A stretch of DNA of 27,759 nt from an uncultured Prevotella sp. (GTDB lineage Bacteria > Bacteroidota > Bacteroidia > Bacteroidales > Bacteroidaceae), in NCBI GenBank assembly GCA_938028745.1, contig CALIZL010000058.1:1-27759 (forward strand), read 5' to 3'. Of the stretch, positions 16,148 to 23,640 are shown in pieces (the stretch's first letter is position 1; the number at the start of each line of letters is the position of its first letter). The notes under the pieces are model-generated. The model did not search any database, had not been told where the DNA came from, and saw only the letters and a program-made list of their open reading frames with translations. Made by a program: the position numbers and the translations under genes.

Positions 16148-17053
16148 TCATTCTTTTATTTTTTCCCAAGCGTTGTTTTGGCTTGCATTGATTTTAAACA
16201 GCAGGTCGTACACGGCTTGTTTCTCTTTTTGTGTGCCTTTTCCTTGGTAAACCTGCACCAGTTCGTCTCGCTTATAGTCGGTCCATATCTGCGGCAACAT
16301 GCTCAATGGCTTGTTTTCCTTGCTACGTTTCAGCCCTTCTTCTAGTGCTGTGGTGATGTTTACGCGACCTCGTTCGGCGTTGTTCACCATCTCGTCTAGT
16401 CCCTTTCTGTAATAATCGTACTGCAATTGGCGGAAGGGCTGCATGCGCCCATCTAGATAATCGTTGATGATGGCGAAACGATTTCGGTCGTTGTCGAACG
16501 ATTTCCAACCAGCAAACGAAAGGTTTTGCGCGTTATTCACGAGGGTCATGCAGCGTTGAAGAACGTCTTCGCCCCCCATAGGCGCAAAGCTATCGAGGTC
16601 TAATCCGATGATGAGATAGGCATAATAGGCCAACAGAGCGGTTAGTTGGTTGGAGAGGTTGTCTTCGTTCAGCTCCAATTGGTCGAACTGCGAGTAGTCG
16701 AAATTAAAGTCGTTGTCGGTATTGTTGTACAAAACAGAAGAGTAAGAGGCATTGAACACGGGGCGGTTGGCCTGTATCAAAGCTTTACACGAGAAACGAT
16801 TGGCCTCGCGGTCGTATTGCTGTACGGTGATGTTGAAGTTGCAAACAATGCGTTCGTTCTCCCTAAACTGCAAGTGGGTCCATTGTCGGTTGTTCACAAA
16901 CTGCTCGATGGCTTGTTGCAAGTTGTCGAACACAGCCGTCTCGGTGGTTTGCACCTGACTGGCGTTCACGGTGACTTTCGCTCGCAACTCTTGTGCGAAC
17001 GCGCCACGGCAAACCATCAGTAAGACCAACAAAAACGCAATCTTTATCTTCAT
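16148..17053 (-). CDS. DUF4835-family secreted protein (PorD-like)
   Basis: A 301-residue protein starting MKIKIAFLLVLLMVCRGAFA, with a signal peptide probably cut before Gln-Glu-Leu. The body matches the Bacteroidota DUF4835 family pattern: an early VFDNLQQAIEQFVNNRQWT segment, FNASYSSVLYNNTDNDFNFDYSQFD, the YYAYLIIGLDLDSFAPMGG block, and the C-terminal LPQIWTDYKRDELVQVY. Some annotation resources call this family PorD of the type IX secretion system; I treat that name as a family association, not proven here. A start four codons upstream (17065) is possible but gives a less clean signal peptide. It is coupled to recN. Confidence 0.85.
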   Translation of the reverse strand: MKIKIAFLLVLLMVCRGAFAQELRAKVTVNASQVQTTETAVFDNLQQAIEQFVNNRQWTHLQFRENERIVCNFNITVQQYDREANRFSCKALIQANRPVFNASYSSVLYNNTDNDFNFDYSQFDQLELNEDNLSNQLTALLAYYAYLIIGLDLDSFAPMGGEDVLQRCMTLVNNAQNLSFAGWKSFDNDRNRFAIINDYLDGRMQPFRQLQYDYYRKGLDEMVNNAERGRVNITTALEEGLKRSKENKPLSMLPQIWTDYKRDELVQVYQGKGTQKEKQAVYDLLFKINASQNNAWEKIKE

Positions 17054-17080
17054 TTGCAGATACACCTTTTATATATAGGA

Positions 17081-17120
17081 GGAGTTAAGGAGTTAAGGAG
17101 TTATGGAGTTAAGCCAAATG
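17081..17120. repeat. GGAGTTAA octamer repeat
   Basis: Four tandem 8-base units (third unit GGAGTTAT) at 17081-17112, followed by GCCAAATG. The same arrangement with the same flank recurs at 27709-27748. It lies in the leader of the DUF4835 gene. Confidence 0.85.
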
Positions 17121-17143
17121 TATAGGTGGCGTTAGGGTAATAG

Positions 17144-17215
17144 GACAGGTCAGACAGGTCAGACAGGTCAGACAGGTCAGACTTGTCAGACCAGTCTGAC
17201 TAGTCCGACTGGTCC
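17144..17215. repeat. 9-bp GACNNGTCN tandem array
   Basis: Eight contiguous 9-base units: GACAGGTCA four times, then GACTTGTCA, GACCAGTCT, GACTAGTCC and GACTGGTCC. Every unit keeps the dyad GAC-NN-GTC while the middle and last bases vary. It lies between coaBC and the DUF4835 gene. Confidence 0.9.
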
Positions 17216-17256
17216 GAAAGCTACCTTAGAGAGGGGTTGGGGGTGAGGCTTTACTC

Positions 17257-18516
17257 TCAACATTTCATCCTTTCGCACAGATACTCAACAATATCTTTGG
17301 CCACTTCTGACTTCGATTTAAAGCCGAACTGCCTTTTCTCGGTAGCCGAAATAATGTTTACCTTGTTGTTGTCTGTTCCAAAACAAGTGCCCTCGTTGCG
17401 CAGAGAGTTCAGCACAATGAAGTCTAAGTTCTTGCTTTCGAGTTTCTTTTGCGCATTCGTTTCCTCGTTATTGGTTTCCAAGGCAAAGCCAACCAGCACC
17501 TGATTTCCTTTTTTCTCCCTACCCAACGCCGCGGCTATGTCGTGCGTAGCGGCAAGTTTTAAGGTAAGTCCATCGCCTTCGCGCTTTATCTTTTGTGCAG
17601 CAACGGCAGCAGGTTTAAAGTCGGCCACGGCAGCACACAATATTGCGGCATCGGCATGGGCAAACTCGGCTACACAAGCGGCGTGCATCTCGTCGGCACT
17701 TTCCACGTCGATGCGCCTAATGGCAGCAGAACATTGCAAGCTTACAGGACCAGCGACAAGCACCACGTCGGCACCTCTTCGGCTACATTCTTCGGCTAAG
17801 GCAAAGCCCATCTTTCCCGAAGAGTAGTTGCCGATAAAGCGAACAGGGTCTATCTTCTCGTAAGTTGGACCGGCCGTAATCAGCACTTTCTTGCCAGCCA
17901 GCTGCCCTTGGGCTGTACAGATACGGCCGTTATCCTCGCCTTCAAAATACTTTTCAAGCGTGGCCACGATGTTTTCGGGCTCTTCCATACGTCCTTTTCC
18001 TTCCAACCCACTGGCCAAAAAGCCAGCTTGCGGCTCGATAATGATGTTGCCCACCTGCCTAAGCCTGTCTATATTGGCCTGCGTTGAAGGGTGAGCATAC
18101 ATGTCCAAATCCATTGCAGGGGCAACAAACACAGGCGCTTTCATCGAGAGATAGGTTGTGATAAGCATGTTATCGGCAATGCCATGAGCCATCTTGCCCA
18201 ACGAACTGGCCGTGCATGGCGCAATAAGCATGGCATCGGCCCAGATACCTAGGTCGACATGCGAGTGCCATGTGCCGTCGTTCGCTGCGAAAAACTCACT
18301 CACTACGGGTTTCCCACTCAATGCAGAGAGCGTAACGGGCGTGATAAACTGCTTGCCAGCCTCGGTTATCACAACCTGCACTTCGGCTCCTTGCCTCACC
18401 AGCAGGCGCAAAATAAGGCAGGCTTTGTAAGCGGCTATGCTACCCGTTATGCCTAATACAATTTTCTTTCCTTTCAACATGTGTCGCAGAAACTTTAAAA
18501 GGCGAGCAGCCGACAT
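17257..18516 (-). CDS. coaBC: Bifunctional phosphopantothenoylcysteine decarboxylase/synthetase
   Basis: A 419-residue cytoplasmic enzyme for coenzyme A synthesis. The N-terminal CoaC flavoprotein domain (to about 190) has GITGSIAAYKA, catalytic His86 in SHVDLG, HGIADNMLIT and PAMDLDMY. The C-terminal CoaB domain has KVLITAGPTYEKIDPVRFI, the signature NYSSGKMG (230-237), AAVADFKP and KIKRE. In the substrate clamp the usual cysteine is replaced by serine: FLASGLEGKGRM, Ser169. The start is coupled by TGATG to the exonuclease stop; an internal start at MLKGKKIVLGITG (18480) fits the usual family N-terminus and may be the true one. Confidence 0.95.
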   Translation of the reverse strand: MSAARLLKFLRHMLKGKKIVLGITGSIAAYKACLILRLLVRQGAEVQVVITEAGKQFITPVTLSALSGKPVVSEFFAANDGTWHSHVDLGIWADAMLIAPCTASSLGKMAHGIADNMLITTYLSMKAPVFVAPAMDLDMYAHPSTQANIDRLRQVGNIIIEPQAGFLASGLEGKGRMEEPENIVATLEKYFEGEDNGRICTAQGQLAGKKVLITAGPTYEKIDPVRFIGNYSSGKMGFALAEECSRRGADVVLVAGPVSLQCSAAIRRIDVESADEMHAACVAEFAHADAAILCAAVADFKPAAVAAQKIKREGDGLTLKLAATHDIAAALGREKKGNQVLVGFALETNNEETNAQKKLESKNLDFIVLNSLRNEGTCFGTDNNKVNIISATEKRQFGFKSKSEVAKDIVEYLCERMKC

Positions 18517-19370
18517 CAGCGTCCGCCAAAGCCCTTTAACCTAATACGAGTAAGAACTTGCTTGGTGTTGTTGGTGAAATCGGCCTGTAACATCCAATTG
18601 TAATAGCCGGGATCGCGCTGCAACACCTCGTCAACGGCACTACCCTTGTACTTACCGAAGTTAAAGTATTCTTTCTTTATCACCTTTCCCTTGCTGTCTA
18701 GCATCTCATTTCCCTTGCCATCAAGCACGGGTCGCCACACTATTCGGCCGGCGAAGTCAACGTTATCGTTGTTCTTTGAGAACTCGGCAAGGTAGTCCAT
18801 GTCGTTAGGCAACACGCGTTCGGGCTCTTCTTGGTTGGCCTCCGAATACTTTTCTAGTTCGCCCAACAGCACACGATAAGTGGCTTCTGCGTCTTGGTCG
18901 GCGCGATGAGCCTCAAAATCGTCTTCCATCTTTCTACCACAATAAAACTTGTAGGCGGCGGCAAGGTTGCGTTTCTCCATCTTGTGGAAGATGGTTTGCG
19001 CGTCGATGAGCCGTGCAGAAGAGAAATCAAAGTCTATTTCGGCACGCAAAAACTCCTCGGCAAGCATGGGAATGTCGAAATGGTTGGAGTTAAAGCCTGC
19101 GAAGTCGCAGCCCTTGAACACCTCGTTAAGGCGAGGTGCAAGCTCTTCGAATGTGGGAGCATCTTCCACCAAGTCGGTTGTTATGCCTGTTAACTCGCTC
19201 ACCTCGTCGGGAATAGGCCTTTGAGGATAAACCAAGAGGTTCTCTCGCTCTTCCTTTCCGTCGGGATAAATCTTGATATACGATATTTGTATGATGCGGT
19301 CGTTGACCAAGTCCAGCCCTGTTGTTTCCAAGTCGAAGACAACAAGCGGACGGGTTAGGTTCAGTTTCAT
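18516..19370 (-). CDS. DEDDh 3'-5' exonuclease (DnaQ-like)
   Basis: A 284-residue exonuclease related to the DNA polymerase III epsilon subunit. The four metal-binding acidic residues and the histidine are present: Asp13 and Glu15 (VFDLETTG), Asp99 (NHFDIP), His155 and Asp160 (HRADQDAEATY). A C-terminal extension (about 235-280, FNFGKYKGSAVDEVL then DPGYYNWML) resembles the domain found in ExoX-like nucleases and may bind DNA or a partner. It lies between dnaN and coaBC, 100 bases after dnaN, and may act with the sliding clamp in proofreading or repair. Whether it is the replicative proofreader is uncertain because many Bacteroidota have PolC/DnaE systems with other exonucleases. Confidence 0.92.
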   Translation of the reverse strand: MKLNLTRPLVVFDLETTGLDLVNDRIIQISYIKIYPDGKEERENLLVYPQRPIPDEVSELTGITTDLVEDAPTFEELAPRLNEVFKGCDFAGFNSNHFDIPMLAEEFLRAEIDFDFSSARLIDAQTIFHKMEKRNLAAAYKFYCGRKMEDDFEAHRADQDAEATYRVLLGELEKYSEANQEEPERVLPNDMDYLAEFSKNNDNVDFAGRIVWRPVLDGKGNEMLDSKGKVIKKEYFNFGKYKGSAVDEVLQRDPGYYNWMLQADFTNNTKQVLTRIRLKGFGGR

Positions 19371-19470
19371 TTACACTGTTACGGAGTTAGTTTGTCAATG
19401 GCGGTGCGGCAGGGCAGCAAAAGCAAGTTGCACGCCCCAACCCACCACACATGGTTACGCGCTATTGGCA

Positions 19471-20598
19471 TCAGTTGTCGTTGAGCATCATGGGCATGAT
19501 GAGCATCAGCACCTCTTCGTTCTCTGGCTGAACAGCAGGCAATACCAATGCGGCCTTGCTGGGATCGGCAAGTTGTACCACCACGTCGTCGCTGTCTAGG
19601 TTGTTAAGCACGTCGGCCAGCACACTGCCTTTAAAGCCAATGTTCATGGGAATGCCCACGTAATCGCACACCATACTTTCTTTGGCACTGGTGGCGAAGT
19701 CGATATCTTCGGACGAAAGCTCAATCAATCCCTGTTCTATGTGCAGGCGAATGAGCTGGCTGCTCTCGCTGGCGAAAGGCAAAACGCGGCGTAGCACGCT
19801 CACCAAACCCTTGCGGTCGAGGGTTATTTGGTTGGGATTGTCTTTCGGTATAACCGATTCGTAGTTGGGATAGTTGCCCTCTACCAGTCTACACGACAGC
19901 ATTCCGTTGGGGAAATGCACTTCTGCATTGCGGTCGTCGAACTTAATTTCCACCATAGTGGCATCTTTCGTGAGGATGTTTCGCAGCAGCGATGCAGGCT
20001 TTTTGGCCAACACAAAAGAGCGTTTCACGTCTGAACGGATGGCGTTGTTCTTGTTTTTCACCAGCTTATGCCCGTCGGTGGCAACGATGGCCAGCCCATC
20101 TTCCTTCAAATCGAAGTAAATTCCGTTCATGATGGGGCGCAATTCGTCTTGCCCTGTGGCAAAAATCGAACGCACAATGCTATTGAGCAGTACAGCCGAC
20201 TCCATCTGTATGCTTGCCGCATCGGCAGCCAATTCCTTGTTGCGAGGATATTCTTCGGCCGTCTGAGCCGTGAAGTTGTACACGCCGTTCTGGTAAGTTA
20301 TCTGCACAGCCATAGTCTCCAAGTTGATGTCGAAGTGCAAAGGCTGGTCGGGCAGTTCGCGAGTTGCGTCTAGAATGGTACGACTAGGCACGGTAAAGCG
20401 GCCGTTGCTGTCGCTTTCGTCTAGTTTCAACGCGGCCTTCATCGTTGTTTCGCTGTCGCTAGTGGTAAGTGTCAGCACGCCGTCAACCACCTCAAAAAGA
20501 AAGTTGTTGAGAATAGGTATGGACGGTTTCGCGCTTAGCGTCTTGGCCAAGTTTTGCAATTTGCTACTTAATGCCGAACTTGAGATTGAAAATTTCAT
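19471..20598 (-). CDS. dnaN: DNA polymerase III beta subunit (sliding clamp)
   Basis: A 375-residue ring-forming processivity clamp. It shows three repeated clamp domains of about 120-125 residues, beginning MKFSISSSALSSKLQNLAKTL; characteristic blocks include IPILNNFLFEV, ATDGHKLV, NYPNYESVIP and the C-terminal LMLIMPMMLN, which forms the partner-binding pocket edge. Length is typical. It has its own promoter (20691-20721) and begins the long minus-strand cluster. Confidence 0.97.
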   Translation of the reverse strand: MKFSISSSALSSKLQNLAKTLSAKPSIPILNNFLFEVVDGVLTLTTSDSETTMKAALKLDESDSNGRFTVPSRTILDATRELPDQPLHFDINLETMAVQITYQNGVYNFTAQTAEEYPRNKELAADAASIQMESAVLLNSIVRSIFATGQDELRPIMNGIYFDLKEDGLAIVATDGHKLVKNKNNAIRSDVKRSFVLAKKPASLLRNILTKDATMVEIKFDDRNAEVHFPNGMLSCRLVEGNYPNYESVIPKDNPNQITLDRKGLVSVLRRVLPFASESSQLIRLHIEQGLIELSSEDIDFATSAKESMVCDYVGIPMNIGFKGSVLADVLNNLDSDDVVVQLADPSKAALVLPAVQPENEEVLMLIMPMMLNDN

Positions 20599-20690
20599 CA
20601 GTATTTATCGTTATTTTAATTATGGCACGGTTACACTCCACCGCACAAGACAATGTTAAATTGCCCTGCACAACATGAAGTTTATAAGTA

Positions 20691-20721
20691 CAAAAATACT
20701 AAAATCGCGCTTATTAGCAAA
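20691..20721 (-). promoter_or_regulatory. Promoter of dnaN
   Basis: Minus-strand -33 TTTG (20718-20721) and -7 TATTTTTG (20691-20698) are 19 bases apart, giving a leader of about 85 bases. The divergent DUF3127 promoter lies close by in the same 250-base gap. Confidence 0.6.
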
Positions 20722-20737
20722 AAAAAAGATTGAAAAG

Positions 20738-20801
20738 TTTAGTTTTCAGAACTAAATTACTATCTTCGCACTACAAAAACGGGCCATCGGTCCCCGTTTC
20801 G
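20738..20801 (+). promoter_or_regulatory. Promoter and 5' hairpin of the DUF3127 gene
   Basis: TATCTTCG (20761-20768) resembles the -7 box with one change; TTTA at 20738-20741 is a weak -33 at 19 bases. A hairpin AAACGGG/CCCGTTT (about 20776-20800) would lie at the very 5' end of the transcript and could stabilise it. Confidence 0.4.
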
Positions 20802-20848
20802 TTTGAAAGCAACTCATATTACACATTAAACATATAAGGACATATACA

Positions 20849-21271
20849 ATGGACATACAAGGTAAAGTCATTGCTGTACTCCCCGAAAAAACGGGAGTTT
20901 CTGCCAAAGGAGAATGGAAGGTGCAAGAATACGTCATTGAAACACACGAGGCTTATCCCCACAAGATGGTTTTCTCGGTGTTTGGTGCCGATAGAATTGC
21001 GCGTTTCAACGTGCAAGTGGGACAAGAGGTGATGGTGTCTTTCGACATCGATGCTCACGAATATCAAGGACGCTGGTTTAACAGCATCCGTGCCTACGAC
21101 GTTCGTTTGGTAGACCCTGCACAATTTGGTGTGCCTGCCGCCGCGCCACAAGCTACGCAAGCCGCACCAGCAGGTTTCCCGCCACAACAGGCTGCAAGTG
21201 CTGCGCCTGCTGGTTTCCCACCAGCGCAAGACGCACCCGCAGAAGACAGTTCAGACGACCTGCCGTTCTAA
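20849..21271 (+). CDS. DUF3127-family OB-fold protein with SSB-like tail
   Basis: A 140-residue protein. Residues 1 to about 92 form a small beta-rich domain of the DUF3127 type (MDIQGKVIAVLPEKTGVSAKG, VSFDIDAHEYQGRWFNSIRAY), compatible with an OB fold. Residues 93-135 are a low-complexity Ala/Pro/Gln linker with two APAGFPP copies, and the chain ends in acidic SSDDLPF (134-140). This layout copies single-stranded DNA-binding protein SSB, whose C-terminal tip (DDxPF) recruits repair and replication proteins. It is divergent from dnaN and has its own terminator. Single-stranded nucleic acid binding is inferred, not shown. Confidence 0.85.
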   Translation: MDIQGKVIAVLPEKTGVSAKGEWKVQEYVIETHEAYPHKMVFSVFGADRIARFNVQVGQEVMVSFDIDAHEYQGRWFNSIRAYDVRLVDPAQFGVPAAAPQATQAAPAGFPPQQAASAAPAGFPPAQDAPAEDSSDDLPF

Positions 21272-21298
21272 CGAACGCGCTACACGAAATAGCAAAAC

Positions 21299-21342
21299 AC
21301 GCCCTCACGCAGTTGTAAACGACGTGGGGGCGTTCGTACTTT
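21299..21342 (+). terminator. Terminator of the DUF3127 gene
   Basis: ACGCCCTCACG (21299-21309) pairs with CGTGGGGGCGT (21323-21333), 11 pairs with one G-U, loop of 13 bases, followed by a short T tract (ACTTTTCT). Confidence 0.75.
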
Positions 21343-21396
21343 TCTGAAAGGAAGACAGAAAGGTCACCTCATTCTGAAGTTAATATTAATATCATC

Positions 21397-22005
21397 TTAC
21401 TTGAAAACACTATCGGGTAATAATGGCTGACCTATGCTCTCCATAATGCTGTCAGATTCGGATTTGTCTTTTATCTTAACGTATGGAAAGTCAAGCCATT
21501 GCTTAAATTCAGAATTTAAAAGAGTTCGTTTTTCGCATACAACATAATATTTGTCTAATATTAACATGTATGTTTTAGGTGAAAGATTCTTTTTCTTAAC
21601 TTCTCTGGATAATGTATTCCTAACAGAGACGTCTGACAAATATCGAAAATTATGAAGAAATATAGCAGGAAGAGCAGCATCAATACATTCAAGTCTCCTA
21701 TACTTAGCACCTAATCTTTTGGAAGAAACCCAACCATACTTACATATTAATTGGTATGCTCTATGAAAATTGATAGAATCTATTTTTACCACATACTCTC
21801 TTACATCTTTTCTCTTCCTTAATGAATAGAGAGAAGAGGATCTAATTCCTTGATCAAGCCCATAAATTTCAGCCAGGACAACAGCTATACTATCTGTATT
21901 CTCCGGCGTTATAAGAACATCTTGGCATCGTTGAGAATGGCCAACAAATTGCCCCACTGACATAATAAATGCTAAGAATGACAATTCTACTTTCCTTATA
22001 CTCAT
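21397..22005 (-). CDS. Secreted protein, possibly DUF6624-like
   Basis: A 202-residue AT-rich gene product from the start MSIRKVELSFLAFIMSVGQF, which gives a short N-region and a hydrophobic signal segment; a longer frame begins at 22086. The body contains GWVSSKRLGAKYRRLECID, PAIFLHN and LDKYYVVCEKRTLLNSEF, an order reminiscent of DUF6624 proteins (GWP...vG, HA..., DRv...G.Q), but the match is by eye and weak. It lies downstream of a broken small gene (22110-22295) and may share its promoter. Base composition differs strongly from the neighbouring DUF3127 and dnaN genes, which suggests acquisition. Confidence 0.65.
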   Translation of the reverse strand: MSIRKVELSFLAFIMSVGQFVGHSQRCQDVLITPENTDSIAVVLAEIYGLDQGIRSSSLYSLRKRKDVREYVVKIDSINFHRAYQLICKYGWVSSKRLGAKYRRLECIDAALPAIFLHNFRYLSDVSVRNTLSREVKKKNLSPKTYMLILDKYYVVCEKRTLLNSEFKQWLDFPYVKIKDKSESDSIMESIGQPLLPDSVFK

Positions 22006-22109
22006 TATAATATTATAAAATAAACGAAATAACATTCTCTCTCCACAAGTGATTGAGAATGTTAATTTGTTCTTCCTAACTATCAATAGACAATCCCTCT
22101 TCTTCTGAC

Positions 22110-22295
22110 TTAATCCTCAATTAGTTTTGAGACGTTTTTCTCACCATCAGGGATTGTGACAATAATATGCTTACCCTTTCCTACCTGCTCGTCTGGGTAT
22201 TCATTTTCGGTTATTACACCAACTTATATCATTTCAGTTATTGTTGTTCCACCCAAGATATGGGCCATCTTTGTTTTATTTAGTTCTTTGCACAT
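22110..22295 (-). pseudogene. Small gene with double-glycine-leader-like start and in-frame stop
   Basis: A 62-codon frame on the minus strand starting MCKELNKTKMAHILGG, interrupted by TAA at codon 24 (22224-22226) and continuing in the same frame for 37 coding-looking codons (GVITENEYPDEQVGKG, then HIIVTIPDGEKNVSKLIED) to a second TAA at 22110-22112. The N-terminus has Leu at -12, Met at -7, Ile at -4 and Gly-Gly at -2/-1, the spacing of double-glycine leaders cut by peptidase-containing ABC exporters. A -7 box lies just upstream. Either a nonsense mutation has broken a small gene, or only the 23-residue peptide is made. No transporter is adjacent. Confidence 0.45.
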
Positions 22296-22317
22296 AAAAC
22301 TTCTATTAATTATTTTT

Positions 22318-22350
22318 CAAAAATAGAAAATTCTTTCGTGACAGACACAA
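22318..22350 (-). promoter_or_regulatory. Promoter of the small gene at 22110-22295
   Basis: TATTTTTG (minus strand, 22318-22325) with TTG at 22348-22350, spacing 22 bases, slightly long. The leader before the ATG at 22295 would be about 16 bases. Confidence 0.4.
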
Positions 22351-22604
22351 TACCATTCACAAAATTAACCACGATTAACCTTAACTAAGGTTTATAAATA
22401 AAAGAAAGTTCTTCAACGATAATAAATACACATGACGACATTACCATCATACAATTAGGATACTGTCGAAAGCAGCAGTTGTAATTGTTTTTTGTATGCA
22501 AAATCGGCAATCAAATGAACTCACGAAAACCCAACAACGCCCGAATGTGTCTACTCATCCACTTACAAACTCAATAACCCACCAACTTATAAACTCATCA
22601 ACTC

Positions 22605-22788
22605 ACAAGCGCATCAACTCCAAACTCACAAGTTCATCAACTCCAAACCCACAAGTTCATCAACTCCAAACCCACAAGTTCATCAACTCCAAACTCACAA
22701 GTCCATCAACTCCAAACTCACAAGTCCATCAACTCCAAACTCACAAGTCCATCAACTCCAAACCCACAAGTTCATCAACTCACAAACT
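22605..22788. repeat. 23-bp tandem repeat array, eight units
   Basis: Units start at 22605, 22628, 22651, 22674, 22697, 22720, 22743 and 22766, each beginning ACAAG(T/C)(T/C)CATCAACTC and ending in CCAAAC(T/C)C or a near variant. Degenerate, shorter relatives (AACTCA, ACTTACAAACTC) flank the array on both sides from about 22520 to 22850. The word is the reverse complement of the repeat at 11945-12024. Confidence 0.9.
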
Positions 22789-22888
22789 CAAGAACTCAAG
22801 AACTTATAAACTCACCAACACATCAACTCAAAAACTCTTCAACTCAAAATCTTAAATAATTATCTTTTATTTTACAATACCACTCTAA

Positions 22889-22960
22889 TTTTCGCTCCGT
22901 TCTAGCGAAAATACAGGCCATAAAGTAGGTAAATCGCTACTATTTCTGGCCTTTTATTCC
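22889..22960 (+). terminator. Two hairpins, terminator-like
   Basis: TTTTCGCT (22889-22896) pairs perfectly with AGCGAAAA (22904-22911). Immediately after, AGGCCATAAAGTAG (22915-22928) pairs with 22937-22952 with a small bulge and is followed by TTTATT on the plus strand. No plus-strand gene precedes it, so it may end an unrecognised transcript or be part of the repeat landscape. Confidence 0.35.
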
Positions 22961-23177
22961 TTCTGCTTTGTCTGTTTTTAAGAGTAAAACCTGCATTTTG
23001 CACCATTTTGCCTTTCTAGTTTGGCTGAAGGCTCGTAATTTCTCAAGCCCAATTACGCGCGTTTAGCCCCTAAAAACCTACTTTTTAGCGGCTATTTTGC
23101 CCTTTTCAGCCATATATTTAATGGTTCAGAAAGGTTTTGTTTATACCATTTCAGTGTATTTTTATGCTTTTCGTCTT

Positions 23178-23320
23178 GCATTTAGCAGCATTTTGCACTG
23201 CGTTTTGCACCATTTTACGTTGCGTTTAGCATCAAAACGAACTACATTTTGCGGCAAAACGCACTGCATTTAGCACCAAAACACACTGCGTTTTGCACCA
23301 TTTTACCATATATTTAGCGG
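23178..23320. repeat. TTTTGC/TTTAGC-rich degenerate repeat tract
   Basis: A dense series of TTTTGC, TTTAGC and GCAAAA words with intervening CACTGC or CACCA. A 23-base string starting CACTGCGTTTTGCACC is exactly repeated at 23196-23218 and 23284-23306. Looser copies reach back to about 22995. The words are close to inverted copies of each other, so the tract could fold. Confidence 0.7.
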
Positions 23321-23328
23321 CAGATAGC

Positions 23329-23512
23329 CCTAAATCTGGTGCAGATGGTGGCGTTTTTAAATAAAAATTCATTTTGTCGTATTCACAGACTAACCCCTTT
23401 TTGCATCAAAACAAACCTTCGCGAGAATCGATTTTTTGCGGCAAGGTTGGTGATTGGTGGACAGAAAGGGCACTCATAATGTTAAAATTCTAGCCGAAAA
23501 CTAGACAAAACG
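23329..23512 (+). repeat. Dispersed intergenic repeat, copy 2
   Basis: The same element as at 1-190, same orientation, similar over its whole length with substitutions and few indels. It ends within a base of the gene remnant at 23512-23640; copy 1 is followed by unrelated sequence, which marks the right edge at about TAGACAAAAC. Confidence 0.75.
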
Positions 23513-23640
23513 ATTATGCCGAATACACGCGCATGGGCAACGGCACGGAAAACATGCACGCTTACCACCACCAGCGTGAGCGGTTGCAGGGCATGCTGCT
23601 CGTGGGCTGCGGAAACAAAATCATGGAAAAGCAGAAGTAA
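23512..23640 (+). pseudogene. Remnant of a protein gene (C-terminal 42 codons)
   Basis: A 42-codon frame from DYAEYTRMGNG to GNKIMEKQK and a TAA at 23638-23640. Its G/C-rich third positions match the core genes and contrast with the AT-rich sequence on both sides. It has a stop five or so codons upstream and no suitable start, so it looks like the tail of a deleted gene. The family is not recognised. It joins dispersed repeat copy 2 directly, which hints at deletion or insertion at the repeat edge. A further 37-codon ATG frame at 23642-23755 is too weak to call. Confidence 0.4.

Larger units (their letters stand above)
22296..23511. other. Gene-free, repeat-rich stretch
   Basis: No real gene is seen in these 1.2 kb. 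The stretch holds a promoter, a short palindrome (AACCTTA-AC-TAAGGTT, 22377-22392), a 23-base tandem repeat array, two hairpins (22889-22952), a TTTTGC/TTTAGC-rich tract and the second copy of the dispersed repeat. A 119-codon frame across 22496-22855 is an artefact of a repeat that is open in all frames. Confidence 0.75.

Noticed and set aside
22605..22788. CRISPR array
   Set aside because: The units are contiguous 23-base repeats without spacers, and no cas gene is present.
22496..22855. 119-codon open frame rich in Ser, Thr, Asn and Gln
   Set aside because: It is a read-through of a 23-base tandem repeat that is open in all frames; the residue pattern cycles with the repeat and has no promoter or homologous look.
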